Source of the DNA: Phragmites australis
Lineage: Eukaryota > Streptophyta > Magnoliopsida > Poales > Poaceae
Length of the DNA: 64,000 nt
NCBI RefSeq assembly: GCF_958298935.1
Contig: NC_084934.1
Span: 374,501 to 438,500, forward strand
Direction of reading: 5' to 3'
The position numbers and the translations under genes were made by a program. Below the pieces are notes generated by a model. It made no database searches, had not been told where the DNA came from, and saw only the letters and a list, made by a program, of their open reading frames with translations. Positions 1-10,375 of this stretch are shown here, piece after piece (position 1 is the stretch's first letter; the number at the start of each line of letters is the position of its first letter).

Positions 1-159
1 TTGCCTTGAGCTAGCCTCTTACGCCTTCCATACATGCATCTTTCTAGCTCTGCAACGTCTTCGTGACTAACCTTTTCACAACTCAATTTAAACGAGTTAG
101 TTCACAAAGATATATCGTCATTAATTACCAAAACCTATTTAGGGGCCTAGATGCTTTCA
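1..159 (-). repeat. 3' LTR, truncated by window edge
   Basis: This is the last 159 bases (plus-strand view) of an LTR identical in layout to 9697-9855. It ends in CA at 158-159, which reads TG on the minus strand, directly next to the polypurine tract. The rest of the LTR lies before the window. Confidence 0.95.
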
Positions 160-700
160 ATCTCCCCCTTTTTGGTAATTGATGACAATATCTCAAAGAA
201 GTGTTGTGTATAAGTTTTGAGCCCGCTTTTAGCATAAAGCATAAAGAAGACTCGAGGGTGAGTTTCCATAGCAAGAATTTCAAGGATGTGAGTTTTGAAG
301 AAAAAGAAATACATGCTATACAAACTCATTGTAAGGTAAGCTCCCCCTACATATGTGCCCATAAGAATATGAGGAGAAAATGGCACATGACATGGATAGT
401 AAATAGAATTTTGACGGAGTTTTACCTTACTTTCTTGGATCCGACGAAGTGAAGATAACAAGGAGATTTCTAAGAAAGCATGTCAGCAAAGTGCTTCTTC
501 CTCAAGATAGCCAATCAAGTATTGATGAATAAAAGATACGCATAAGATTAAACATAGTTCATCACATATTACAATAAATACATAGTTCAAACATAGTACT
601 TATGCAATAATAAAAAAAATGCACAATGTGAATACCAAAGATATGTCAAATCATCACTTCATTTCTTCTCCCCCTTTGGCATCAAGTACCAAAAAGGTCT
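160..700 (-). promoter_or_regulatory. Cluster of polypurine tracts before the 3' LTR
   Basis: On the minus strand, G-rich purine tracts (AAGGGGGAG type) occur at about 162-174, 339-348 and 668-678. The first abuts the LTR and is the expected primer for plus-strand DNA synthesis. Multiple tracts in this position are a known Sirevirus trait. The stretch from 175 to 992 holds no convincing gene. Confidence 0.75.
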
Positions 701-992
701 ACTCATCACTCAGAGGAGGCCGTGGATATATGTTATAGAAGTGCTGGGAGAAGGAGGCAAAGCTGCTAGTAAAGTTATGAAGCTCATTCTGTAGATTCTG
801 CTGCTCAAGAGACACGTTGTTGAACATTTCAGTCAATTCCCGGTTTTGGGCTGCATTGTCTACTCTAACAAGAGCAATATCATTCCGATTCGCTTGAATG
901 ACTGGCTGAAAGAAGGATGCAGGAGGATGAGCCTAAAAATCAGTGAATTGCTGTTGAAAACCTGCAAACTCCTGTCGAAAGTCCTGAAATTG

Positions 993-2216
993 CTACTGGA
1001 AACCTAAGAACCATTGTGGTGCATCTGCTTGAGCTGCTTCGTGGACAGGATGTGCTGGAGGAGGGACATAATGCTGATGTTCACCGCCCTGTCCTTCCTG
1101 AGGTACATCTTGATCATCCAAGCCTCGACGAAGAATTTCTGGATTTACCTTGAAAGGCTGATAACCCAGATGTTTGCAAGTGCAAGATGATCCTGGGAAG
1201 TTAGTCTTTAGAAGCACAAGGGACATAATATAAGGAGCAAAATATAGATTTAGCTTGATGCTCATAGTGATATCCTCAATTTCCTTTAGAATATACTTAA
1301 CGACATTAATTCTATGCCTCTTCATGATATGATCAATAAGATTCCAATGTATATTCCGAATGGCTTCATTGTTCCCACTCTTAGGAGAAAAGGTGGCTCT
1401 CATTATTTTGTTAATTGCAGCCGGGAGCACTTTTAATCCTGTAACAGTTCCAAGAATAACTTTGGGAACAACTCCTTGTGCTTCATAGTAAATAACCCAT
1501 TCATTTTTGGTTAGGACCACTTCTCTATGCACATCACGAGAATCAAAAGCTTCATCATAGGAAATTCTAGCAACATTAGCAAACTCCTGAAAAGAAGCTT
1601 GATATTTCTTTGTCCCTGTCATCCATTCTATAAGCTGATGTTCAAAGGATATCTCGACTGTGGCATAAAAATGTTTGATGACACTTTCATTCCAAGGACA
1701 CTTCAGATTTAGAAATTCATAAAGCCCTAACTCTTGAAAGATATTTTCTAGAGCCGCCAAGTTAGGTTGACTCCGAATATATGTCCAATCAATCCATTTA
1801 TGCTTAAACACTGGCTTTTCTTCAATAAGACCAAAGAAAGCATCTTGTTGGACCATGGTATAAAATTGAGCGATAGTGGCATCGTTTTCCAAGTCATACT
1901 GATATATACTTCGGGCTCTGGTGTATGCAGATGCAGTCCAATGTTTTCTATGACCAGTGTATTCTTTAAAGTTAAACTTATTATCTTCATCACTGGCATT
2001 TTCATTCATCTCATCTTCATAAAAATTACTCGCAAAGGAGGAAGCTCCCTCACCATATGTACTCTGAGAAGGCATCCAGTCTGAACCTTGATCATCATCA
2101 TCATCATCTGTGGCTTCATGTCTCCTTCTTTTTACCTTGCAAGCCAAAACCTTCCTCCATCTTCTAAGTCCACTTGTTCCTTCACCTCTACTGAGCATAC
2201 AACAATCATAATGCAT
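993..2216 (-). CDS. Sirevirus env-like (extra) ORF, 407 aa
   Basis: An uninterrupted ORF lies between pol and the 3' LTR, the place where Sireviruses carry their so-called env-like gene. The product starts with a basic stretch (residues about 15-35) followed by an acidic run of Asp (about 36-42), then a mostly helical, Trp- and Phe-rich region that resembles plant retrotransposon ORFs of unknown function. I see no signal peptide or clear membrane anchor, so an envelope role is not supported by the sequence. It remains open although gag in the same element is broken. The start is the first ATG of the ORF and is not certain. Function unknown. Confidence 0.7.
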   Translation of the reverse strand: MHYDCCMLSRGEGTSGLRRWRKVLACKVKRRRHEATDDDDDDQGSDWMPSQSTYGEGASSFASNFYEDEMNENASDEDNKFNFKEYTGHRKHWTASAYTRARSIYQYDLENDATIAQFYTMVQQDAFFGLIEEKPVFKHKWIDWTYIRSQPNLAALENIFQELGLYEFLNLKCPWNESVIKHFYATVEISFEHQLIEWMTGTKKYQASFQEFANVARISYDEAFDSRDVHREVVLTKNEWVIYYEAQGVVPKVILGTVTGLKVLPAAINKIMRATFSPKSGNNEAIRNIHWNLIDHIMKRHRINVVKYILKEIEDITMSIKLNLYFAPYIMSLVLLKTNFPGSSCTCKHLGYQPFKVNPEILRRGLDDQDVPQEGQGGEHQHYVPPPAHPVHEAAQADAPQWFLGFQ

Positions 2217-3160
2217 TAGAAAAACAAATTAGAACAACCTAAAATAGAGATTTATTCAATGAAATTGTCATGGAGAGCACAAGAACACCCCCTTTGATTA
2301 TGGAATTTTGAAGAAATTCGAACCCATTGAGGTTTCCATCGAACCAAAACATGAGAGTATCATAGAATAGATGATAGATACACATTCCCATAAATTTTTC
2401 CCAAAATCCATTGCTGAAAATTGAATCCCCAATCTCAAACCCTAGGTATCAAAAATACCTTGAAATCCATAGTAAAGAGAGAGGGATTTGAGAAAATACC
2501 AAGCGGCCATGGAAGAGAAATCCTTGGTTAGACCGGAAAAGGTCTCGGATAGACCGGGAGCAAAGGGATTTGTTGTTCTTGGGATTGGCTTTGGGCACGG
2601 TTGAGAGAGAAAGAGAGAGCTCGGTTTGGGGAAGAGACTAAAGAGCCCGAGAGGATAAGGTCGACCTGGGCTTATATTACCGTGACGGTTAGACCGGGAC
2701 TCTCATCGGTCAGACCGTGGTAGCGTAGAGACGAAATTGTTCTGATGGTCAGACCGTGATTCCCACCGGTCAGACCGTGGTGGCGCAGAGACGAAACTGC
2801 TCTGACGGTCAGACCGTGATTCCTACCGGTCAGACCGTGGTGGCGCAGAGACGAAACTGCTCTGATAGTCAGACCGTGATTCCCACCGGTCAGACCGCTG
2901 GAGATACATCTTGCTGAATTCGACATTTTAGCATACAAACAAGGTTAGAAATATCAAAAGATCTTTAAAAAGATTTAAACGATGGATCCATATAAGTGGA
3001 AACATAAAGTATCTGATCTTGAATTAAAAGATTACAATAACCGTATTTTTGAGTAAAAGAAATTTATAGGATAAGGTGAATGTAGTAGCAAAGAAATACG
3101 AAAGGCATGAAATGAGACATTTTATTAGCTAAAAACAAGAATTATATGTGTTCAAATATT
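2217..3160 (-). other. Internal spacer between pol and env-like ORF
   Basis: Non-coding retrotransposon spacer. It contains a 60-bp tandem repeat (2683-2907), described separately, and otherwise AT-rich sequence without a gene. Confidence 0.7.
2683..2907. repeat. 60-bp tandem repeat, about 3.5 copies
   Basis: Successive copies align exactly at a 60-base period. Each copy has two GGTCAGACCG words separated by about 20 bases and a shared GAGACGAAA.TG.TCTGA segment. The same GGTCAGACC word is frequent in the element's LTR (9193-9475), so the array is part of the element. Confidence 0.9.
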
Positions 3161-6100
3161 TCAAGCAACATTTGAGAAGTCGATGACGTTAAGCTCATTT
3201 CGCAATCTGCAAAAGCGACTTTCATCTAGAGGTTTGGTAAAGATGTCCGCTAGTTGATCTTCGGTCCGAACACTATCAACTATGATATCACCTTTGCTAA
3301 CATGATCTCTGAGAAAATGATGACAAATATCTATATGCTTGGTTCTAGAGTGTTGGACCGGATTTGTGGCAATTTTTACAGCACTCTCATTGTCACACAA
3401 AAGAGACACTATATCAAACTTCACACCATAATCTAACAAGGTTTGCCTCATCCAAAGCAATTGGGCACAACAACTACCCGCAGAAACATATTCGGCTTCA
3501 GCAGTAGAAAGTGCTACGGAATTTTGTTTCTTTGAAGACCACGACACTAATGATCTTCCAAAAAATTGGCAACTACCGGAGGTGCTTTTTCTATCAACCT
3601 TGCAACCGGCATAATCGGAATCTGAATAACCGATCAGCTCAAACTTTGCACCTTTAGGATACCAAAGCCCTATGCTAGGTGAGAATTTCAAATATTTCAA
3701 AATACGCTTAACGGCCATCAAATGACATTCTTTAGGGGATGCTTGAAACCGTGCACACATACAAACACTAAACATGATATCGGGCTTAGATGCAGTAAGA
3801 TAAAGCAAGCTACCTATCATTGATCTATAAAGCTTTAGATCTACCAATTTACTTCCCTCATCAAGATCAAGATGACCATTTGTTGCCATAGGAGTCTTGA
3901 TAGGCTTTGCATCTTCCATACCAAATTTCTTCAATAAATCCTTCAAATATTTAGATTGAATAATAAAAGTCCCATCTTTGAGTTGTTTGATTTGAAGTCC
4001 GAGGAAGAAACTTAATTCACCAATCATGGACATTTCAAATTCTCTTGACATCATTTCACCGAATTCCTTACAAAAATCTTTGTTAGTGGATCCAAATATG
4101 ATGTCATCAACATAAATTTGACACACAAAGAAATCATTACCAATAGATTTAGTGAACAAGGTAGTATCAACTTTCCCAATTTTGAAGCCCTTTGAAACAA
4201 GAAAATCTCTAAGCCTTTTATACCACGCGCGTGGAGCTTGTTTAAGACCATAGAGGGCCTTAGAGAGTTTGTAAACATGACTAGGCTTCTTAGGATCTTC
4301 AAAACCGGGAGGTTGCTCAACAAATACAAGTTCACTAATTCTACCATTTAAGAAAGCACTTTTCATGTCCATTTGATATAACTTAATATTGTGAGATGAG
4401 GCAAAAGCAAGCAGAATTCTAATAGCCTCAAGTCTAGCTACAGGAGCAAAAGTTTCACCGAAATCCAAACCTTCGACTTGAGTATATCCTTGTACAACCA
4501 ATCTTGCTTTGTTTCTAACAACAATTCCATCTTCATCTTGCTTATTTTGAAAAACCCATTTGGTGCCAATAACATTATGATCTCTTAGTCTTTCAACCAA
4601 TTCCCATACATCATTGCGAGCGAAGTTATTCAATTCCTCATGCATTGCATTCACCCAATCCGGATCACTTAGTGCTTCCTCTACATGATTAGGCTCAATA
4701 GAAGAAACAAAGGAGAAGTGTTCACAAAATGAAGCAATGCGAGAGCGAGTTTGAACACCCTTACTAAGATCACCAACAATTTGATCAACAGGATGATCCT
4801 TGGCAATGGAATGATGAATTCTTGGGTGAGTTACCAATTCTTGAGATGGAGTTGATGAAGTGGTCACTTGGGGCAATTGATTGTCCACATCTTCTACATT
4901 ATGATCTTGAGCTTGATCATTTGTGGTAGAGGATGATGGAATAGCTTGAATAGAGATAGAGGGATCATCTTCTTGTTCGTCTTCTTCTTTTGGCTTGATG
5001 TCACCTATAGACATATTTTTTATAGCACTTCTCAAACCTTCATTACCTACATCATCCAAATTTTCTTGCTCTTCTTGAGAGCCATTAGTCTCATCAAATT
5101 CAACATCGTGTGTCTCTTCAACCAAGCCGGTATTTTGATTATAGACACGATATGCTTTACTATTTAAAGAATAACCAAGCAAGAAGCCTTCATCACATTT
5201 ACTTTGAAATTTAGATAAGCGAGTGCTTTTATTTAGAATATAACATTTGCATCCAAATACCCGAAAGTATGATATGTTGGGCTTTCTCCCAATTAGCAAT
5301 TCATATGGAGTCTTTTTCAATAACCGATGACAATATAACCGATTTGAAGAATGACAAGAGGTATTAATAGCTTCGGCCCAAAAGTTGTCCGAGACATTAT
5401 ATTCCGAAAGCATAGACCTTGCCATATCAATAAGAGTTCGGTTCTTCCTTTCAACAACTCCATTTTGCTCCGGAGTGTATTTAGCCGAAAATTCATGTTT
5501 GATACCCTTATCATCACAAAAGTCCTCAACATTTGTATTCTTGAATTCGGAGCCATTATCACTTCTCACTCTCTTGATTTTGAACTCAAACTCATTCTCG
5601 GCCCTTTTTGCAAAGCTTTTGAACACGTTAAATACAATAGATTTATCATACAAAAAGAATACCCAAGTATACCTAGAGAAATCATCAACAATAACAAGAC
5701 AATAGCTATTACCTCCAATACTTACATATGTAGTTGGTCCTAATAAGTCCATATGCAATAATTCCAATGGTCTTGAAGTTGACATTGAGCTTTTATAAGG
5801 ATGTGAATTCCCCACTTGTTTTCCGGCTTGACAAGCGCTACATAACTTGTTCTTCTTAAATTTTACATCCTTTAAGCCAACTACAAGTTCATGCTTCAAT
5901 AAACGATTTAGTTGACTCATACCAACATGACCAAGCCTTCTATGCCAAAGCCATCCTTTAGATGTTTTTGTAAATAGGCATGCGGTAAGGCTTGCATCGT
6001 TAGACGAGAAATCAACTAGATAGAGATTGCCATGTCTAAAACCTTTGAAAACAATACTACTATTCTTTATGCTAGAAATAATCACATTACTTGGAGAAAA

Positions 6101-6373
6101 AGTGCATGTGAGATCGAGATCACATAATTGAGCTACAGATAATAAATTAAAATTCAAGGATTCTACTAGCAAAATATTAGAGATAGATAAATCATTTGAG
6201 ATAGCAATCTTACCTAACCCTTTTACCTTTACTTTGCTATTATCTCCAAAGGTGATCTTGTCATATTCCGATCCGTCGTTGCTCATAGAAGAGAACATCC
6301 TTTGATTTCCGGTCATATATTGAGTGCATCCGCTATCTAGTACCCAATGTTTTCCACTGGACTTGTAGTTCAC
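3161..6373 (-). CDS. pol: Copia pol: protease, integrase, reverse transcriptase, RNase H
   Basis: A 1070-codon open frame. Order of domains: aspartic protease motif DSG near residue 12-15; the integrase zinc-binding H-H-C-C region (about 140-185); integrase core with D, D and E residues in MDLLGP, RSDNGSEF and the PEQNGVVER block (about 205-300); copia reverse transcriptase (about 590-830) with the YVDD catalytic box; RNase H (about 890-1050) with a TAEAEY block. Together they would copy the RNA genome and insert the cDNA. The frame opens after a TAG at 6374-6376 and begins with GTG, so it is a downstream segment of a Gag-Pol polyprotein and not a separate gene with its own start. No stop codon interrupts the enzymatic domains. 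Confidence 0.95.
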   Translation of the reverse strand: MNYKSSGKHWVLDSGCTQYMTGNQRMFSSMSNDGSEYDKITFGDNSKVKVKGLGKIAISNDLSISNILLVESLNFNLLSVAQLCDLDLTCTFSPSNVIISSIKNSSIVFKGFRHGNLYLVDFSSNDASLTACLFTKTSKGWLWHRRLGHVGMSQLNRLLKHELVVGLKDVKFKKNKLCSACQAGKQVGNSHPYKSSMSTSRPLELLHMDLLGPTTYVSIGGNSYCLVIVDDFSRYTWVFFLYDKSIVFNVFKSFAKRAENEFEFKIKRVRSDNGSEFKNTNVEDFCDDKGIKHEFSAKYTPEQNGVVERKNRTLIDMARSMLSEYNVSDNFWAEAINTSCHSSNRLYCHRLLKKTPYELLIGRKPNISYFRVFGCKCYILNKSTRLSKFQSKCDEGFLLGYSLNSKAYRVYNQNTGLVEETHDVEFDETNGSQEEQENLDDVGNEGLRSAIKNMSIGDIKPKEEDEQEDDPSISIQAIPSSSTTNDQAQDHNVEDVDNQLPQVTTSSTPSQELVTHPRIHHSIAKDHPVDQIVGDLSKGVQTRSRIASFCEHFSFVSSIEPNHVEEALSDPDWVNAMHEELNNFARNDVWELVERLRDHNVIGTKWVFQNKQDEDGIVVRNKARLVVQGYTQVEGLDFGETFAPVARLEAIRILLAFASSHNIKLYQMDMKSAFLNGRISELVFVEQPPGFEDPKKPSHVYKLSKALYGLKQAPRAWYKRLRDFLVSKGFKIGKVDTTLFTKSIGNDFFVCQIYVDDIIFGSTNKDFCKEFGEMMSREFEMSMIGELSFFLGLQIKQLKDGTFIIQSKYLKDLLKKFGMEDAKPIKTPMATNGHLDLDEGSKLVDLKLYRSMIGSLLYLTASKPDIMFSVCMCARFQASPKECHLMAVKRILKYLKFSPSIGLWYPKGAKFELIGYSDSDYAGCKVDRKSTSGSCQFFGRSLVSWSSKKQNSVALSTAEAEYVSAGSCCAQLLWMRQTLLDYGVKFDIVSLLCDNESAVKIATNPVQHSRTKHIDICHHFLRDHVSKGDIIVDSVRTEDQLADIFTKPLDESRFCRLRNELNVIDFSNVA

Positions 6374-6386
6374 CTACAAGATAAAG

Positions 6387-7350
6387 TTAATTTCTTTTAG
6401 GTACCCAAATTTGTTTGGGTCCTTGGATGTTAGTAACCAAGGCTTTAGGCACCCAAATGGCTTTCTTTTTAGTACCGATTATAGGAGTGCCAATAAATCT
6501 AGCTTTAACACTACCATTAGAGCATCTTCTAAGAATATAGCATGAATCGAAAGAGGCATAAGAATTATCCTTAACATTTTTGCATTCCTTCTCAACATGC
6601 CCGGTTTTCTTGCACCTCATGCAATAGCCGTTACCTTTCACAAACATAGTTTTGTGATGCACAAAAGCTTTCCTACCCTTCTTGGGAACATACCCAAGGC
6701 CTTCTTTGTTGATGGAGAACCTTTGACTATCCAAAACTTGTCTAATTTTGGACTCTCCAACATAACATCTTGCAAGATCATGGGTTAACATTTCAACTTT
6801 TTCTTTCAACATGACATTCTCATTGATAATCAAAGAGTTATTGCAAGGTATGGCATTTGGCATAGCAAGAATATTATCATGCATGGTAGATGAGCTCGAA
6901 ATAGACACATCATCAAGGATATTGCAAGATATGCTCATATATACTTTTGTTTTGTTGGCTTCATAAGCAACAAGAGAGTTATGAGCTTCCTTAGGCAACT
7001 CATGAGTCTCCTTTAGACCCTCATGAGCCGTCTTTAGCTCCTCATGGGATTCTTGAAGATAGGTATACCTTTTCTTCAATTCCTTAAACTTAGCTCTTTC
7101 TTTGCTCATGAAATCATCAAAACCATTTATAAGCTCTACAAGATCATCATATGAATATTCATCTTCATCATTCAATACCTTTGAGTCACCTTTTTCCATA
7201 AGACAATGTGGAGTGGAGAAGAGTGAAGGCGCTTCTTTGATAGCGACACCGGCAAGGCCCTTTTGAGATGGCTTCTCATCTTCGAAGTCGGAGCTTGAGC
7301 TTGCATCCGAATCCCACTCAACATAGCAAGCTTGGCCATCCTTCTTCTTT
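6387..7350 (-). pseudogene. gag: Gag C-terminal segment in a shifted frame
   Basis: The segment lies in a different frame from both the gag start and pol. From the ATG at 7199 it gives 270 residues: an acidic N-terminus, a coiled-coil-like stretch rich in E, K and L (about residues 35-75), and one CCHC zinc knuckle of form CX2CX4HX4C at about residue 190. The same frame continues upstream to about 7350. Its TAA at 6387-6389 and the TAG before pol close both relevant frames. It therefore looks like the middle of a once continuous Gag-Pol frame isolated by two frame changes. It could alternatively use programmed shifting, but stops in both frames argue against that. Confidence 0.75.
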
Positions 7351-7351
7351 T

Positions 7352-8278
7352 TTAGTATTTCTTGAATACTTTCTTGCCATCACCTTCCTTGTTTTTCTTG
7401 AAAGATTTTTCTTCCTTGTTCTTGCAATTTGTAGCGATATGACCTTTCTCGCCACACTCAAAACACCTTCTTTCTTCAAAGGGGTTTCCTTTGGACAATT
7501 GCCCTTTCTTGTTGAATACGCCTTGATACTTTTTCTTCTTCATGAATATCTTAAATCTTCTCACGAAGAGAGCCATTTCTTCATCACTTTCATCGCAATC
7601 ATCACTTTGTTCATGATCATTCTTATCTCTTGACGCTTGAGCCTTGAAAGCAACATTCTTCTTCTTGACATCCTTGGCGTCATCATAAAGATCTTCTTGA
7701 GACTTCTTGAATATATCATGAGTAAGAATTTCGCTCAAGATTTGCATAGGTGATGTCTCCTTCAAATTTGATCTCACAAGCAAGGTAACAATTGTGTCAT
7801 ACTTGTTAGGCAATGCTCTAAGAAACTTATGAGAAAAATCAACATCGGAGACATCCATGCCAAGCCCCTTGAGCTCATTTATTATGTTATTCAAACGATT
7901 GAACATTTCTTCAATGCTTTCGTTTGGTAGCATAGTAAATTTCTCAAGTTGCCCTTTATAAACAAAAAGCTTGGTATCTTTTACCATTGTAGTACCCTCA
8001 TGAATCTCCTTAAGTCTTTCCCAAATCTCATGAGCGGTCTCAAGCTTGCAAATGCGATTGAATTCATTAAGATCAAGAACACTATAAAGAACATTCATAG
8101 CTTGAGCATTAGCAAGAATATTTTCCTTATCAATATCGGTAGGATTAGTGGGATCAATAATCACATAATCATTATCAACAATCTCCCAAAGCTTACCGCC
8201 CATAGCCTTTAGGTAGATGGTCATTCTAGCCTTCCAATAGACATAGTTTGACCCCTCAAAGAACGGAGGCTTCCCCAC
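7352..8278 (-). CDS. gag: Copia gag N-terminal part, 308 aa, truncated by frame change
   Basis: The product begins with the typical copia Gag opening (G.NY..WKARM) and carries the UBN2/retrotransposon gag domain (about residues 5-215), then a CCHC zinc knuckle (CFECGEKGHIATNC) near residue 275 for RNA packaging. A stop at 7352-7354 in an A-rich tract ends it; the next base phase carries the continuing acidic region. The gag domain itself is intact. It lies about 70 bp downstream of the primer site, as expected for the first ORF of the element. Confidence 0.88.
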   Translation of the reverse strand: MGKPPFFEGSNYVYWKARMTIYLKAMGGKLWEIVDNDYVIIDPTNPTDIDKENILANAQAMNVLYSVLDLNEFNRICKLETAHEIWERLKEIHEGTTMVKDTKLFVYKGQLEKFTMLPNESIEEMFNRLNNIINELKGLGMDVSDVDFSHKFLRALPNKYDTIVTLLVRSNLKETSPMQILSEILTHDIFKKSQEDLYDDAKDVKKKNVAFKAQASRDKNDHEQSDDCDESDEEMALFVRRFKIFMKKKKYQGVFNKKGQLSKGNPFEERRCFECGEKGHIATNCKNKEEKSFKKNKEGDGKKVFKKY

Positions 8279-8346
8279 GTTAACAAGAGCATCACTAGCT
8301 ATAATCCTACTCCTGGATGGTTAAATTCACAATAAAAAGGAGTCCT

Positions 8347-8360
8347 AGGCTCTGATACCA
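8347..8360 (-). other. Primer binding site (tRNA-iMet)
   Basis: On the minus strand this reads TGGTATCAGAGCCT, complementary to the 3' end of initiator tRNA-Met. It starts two bases after the LTR end at 8363, the usual spacing for plant copia elements. Confidence 0.95.
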
Positions 8361-9198
8361 CTTGTAGGATCAAGGATACCGACTAGAGGGGGGTGAATAG
8401 GCGGTTTTGAAACTAATTGCGATGCAATCAATAAAACTTGCAGAATTTAAACTAATGATCACAAAAGCAATAAGTAGAACAACTAGAGCTAAAGAGAAAG
8501 CTTGCACATATAAGAGACATATAAGAGACAAGCAACAATTCAATGTCTAGGAATAAGTTACTTAAGACAAATGCTTGAAAGAAGATATCACAACAAAAAG
8601 TAGAATTGCTCAAAGAACACAAAGGAATTTTTCCTGTGGTATCGGTGATTTGCCGATCACCCCTAATCCACGTTGAGGTGAGTTTAAGCTACAACCCGCT
8701 TCTCTATCAAGTGTCAAATCTCGCAAGAGAAAAGGCTCACTCCGAGCAACTTGATCTTAAGCCGAAATTGACAAGAACTACTCAAACCTCGTTAGCACTA
8801 GAGATGCACTTTGTCACTCCGACAAGGTGTGCTCAAACCTTTTACAACCACCACCGCGGCACCTTCACAATCTCCTTGAAGGGCTCAACGGTGCCACAAC
8901 CTCCAAGCCGTCTAGGAGGCGGCAACCTCCAAGAGTAAAAAGCCGATGATGCTTGCTTGAAGATTCACTAGTGCCCAAATGCTCAAACCCTCAAGTTTAT
9001 GCACTAGATTCTCTCAAATCTCACAAGAATGCAAACTTAAAGCAAAGTGAGTTAGAGAGGAGAAACAAGAGCTCCAAGAATGAATATGAAGTGTTTTGAG
9101 TGCAAGAGAGATGTCCAAAAGACCAGCACACCTCATATTTATAGCCACCTCAATAAATTCGATCGTTACCGTACACTGACACGTGAAGGCTGACTCTA

Positions 9199-9232
9199 CC
9201 GGTCTGACCGAGCCCAATGTCGGTCAGACCGG
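9199..9232. repeat. LTR palindrome 1: 13-bp inverted repeat
   Basis: Arms CCGGTCTGACCGA (9199-9211) and TCGGTCAGACCGG (9220-9232) are perfect reverse complements around an 8-base spacer. Sirevirus LTRs are known for conserved CG-containing palindromes in their regulatory region. Confidence 0.9.
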
Positions 9233-9422
9233 CCGAGAAAACCGCTGACGTCCAACGGCTAACTTGACTTTGAAACACTGTGGGACGGTCTGACTGACAA
9301 AGTTCTAAGATAGACCGTCAGCACTTAAAAGTTTCTGTACGCTCACGATTAGACCGTGCAGCCCTTCCGGTCAGACCAAGCAAAAAGAAAGGCTCAAGAG
9401 CTGCTCGGGGGGGAAGACAGCA

Positions 9423-9450
9423 GTCAGACCGCCCAGAGGCGCGGTCTGAC
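9423..9450. repeat. LTR palindrome 2: 10-bp inverted repeat
   Basis: Arms GTCAGACCGC (9423-9432) and GCGGTCTGAC (9441-9450) are perfect reverse complements. A further related word follows at about 9463-9473. Confidence 0.9.
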
Positions 9451-9855
9451 CGCCCAGAGGCACGGTTAGACCGCTAACAGAGAAAAATACAGAGACAACC
9501 TTTTTCAAAGGATTTTTCTCTCAAACAGGTTTTTGTCGTATGTGTGAAAGCAAGTTTGAGCAAGTTGGCACTATAGAGGCTTTAAGTAACCAAACATCAA
9601 CCCCTCTTTATAGTTCGGTATTTAACCTATAAATCCGATCACTTTCTTCTCTAAACACCTTTGACCGGCAAAATTAAAATGCCCTAACATGTACCTTTGC
9701 CTTGAGCTAGCCTCTTACGCCTTCCATGCATGCATCTTTCTAGCTTCGCAACGTCTTCGTGACTAACCTTTTCACAACTCAATTTAAACGACTTAGTTCA
9801 CAAAGATATATCGTCATTAATTACCAAAACCTATTTAGGGGCCTAGATGCTTTCA

Positions 9856-10375
9856 CCCTGCCTCTGTCAAACCTCACCGCGTCCACTGTTGAGTGGGTAG
9901 ATTGCCCTCATCAGCCGCGTCACCTACTCCGTCTCTGTCTTCCACCACTGGGGGCACCGGATAGCTCCCCTTCTATCACCCCCCTCAGCCTCGTCAATGA
10001 ATCCACCTCTGGCATCCACCGTTGAGGGGTTAGTAGGCAACCTCAGCCTCGTCAGCAACTCCACCTCCGGCTTTCACCGCTAGGGGCTCCGGATGGCTTT
10101 GCCTCCTTCACGCCCCTCAGCCTCGCCTGCAACTTCGTCTCTGGCTTCACCGTGACGCTTCAGTCAGCCTCGCTTCTATCGAGCATCGTCGTAGGGCTCT
10201 GGACCAGGGAGCACCTCCATCATACATTGCCACCGCCTCTTGCAGCCATCGCTGAGATGTTCTACAAGGACGGAAAGTTGTTCAGGATATCTTGACTCTA
10301 AGGTAGGGCTGGAGCCAGTTCTCTGATTCATCCGCTTGTCCCTCGGAACCTTGAAGCCAGCGGATGAAGGGGTAC
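9856..10375. repeat. Internal remnant of another LTR element
   Basis: C-rich sequence with degenerate repeats of a CCTCAGCCTCGTCA...TCCACCTC...GG unit and no credible ORF. It ends in a purine-rich GGATGAAGGGG just before an LTR start at 10376, which would fit a polypurine tract. The Sirevirus appears to have inserted into this older element. Confidence 0.4.

Larger units (their letters stand above)
1..9855 (-). mobile_element. Sirevirus-type Ty1/copia retrotransposon, nearly complete
   Basis: The element reads on the minus strand: 5' LTR (8363-9855), primer binding site, gag, pol, env-like ORF, polypurine tracts, 3' LTR (from 159 to beyond the window start). Gene order PR-INT-RT-RNaseH is diagnostic of Ty1/copia. 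The tRNA-iMet primer site, long LTRs, several G-rich purine tracts before the 3' LTR and an extra ORF after pol point to the Sirevirus lineage. Bases 1-159 and 9697-9855 align without gaps and differ at four sites, so the insertion looks young, although the sample is small. Two frame changes in gag mean it probably cannot make its own Gag-Pol and would need help from a relative. The five bases after the right end are CCCTG; the matching left target copy lies outside the window. Confidence 0.93.
8363..9855 (-). repeat. 5' LTR of the Sirevirus, 1493 bp
   Basis: The plus-strand view starts TGTAGGATC and ends GATGCTTTCA, giving TG...CA ends. The right end matches the left LTR at 1-159. The segment 9190-9480 is dense in GGTCAGACC/GGTCTGACC words arranged as inverted pairs. 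No gene lies inside. Confidence 0.94.
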
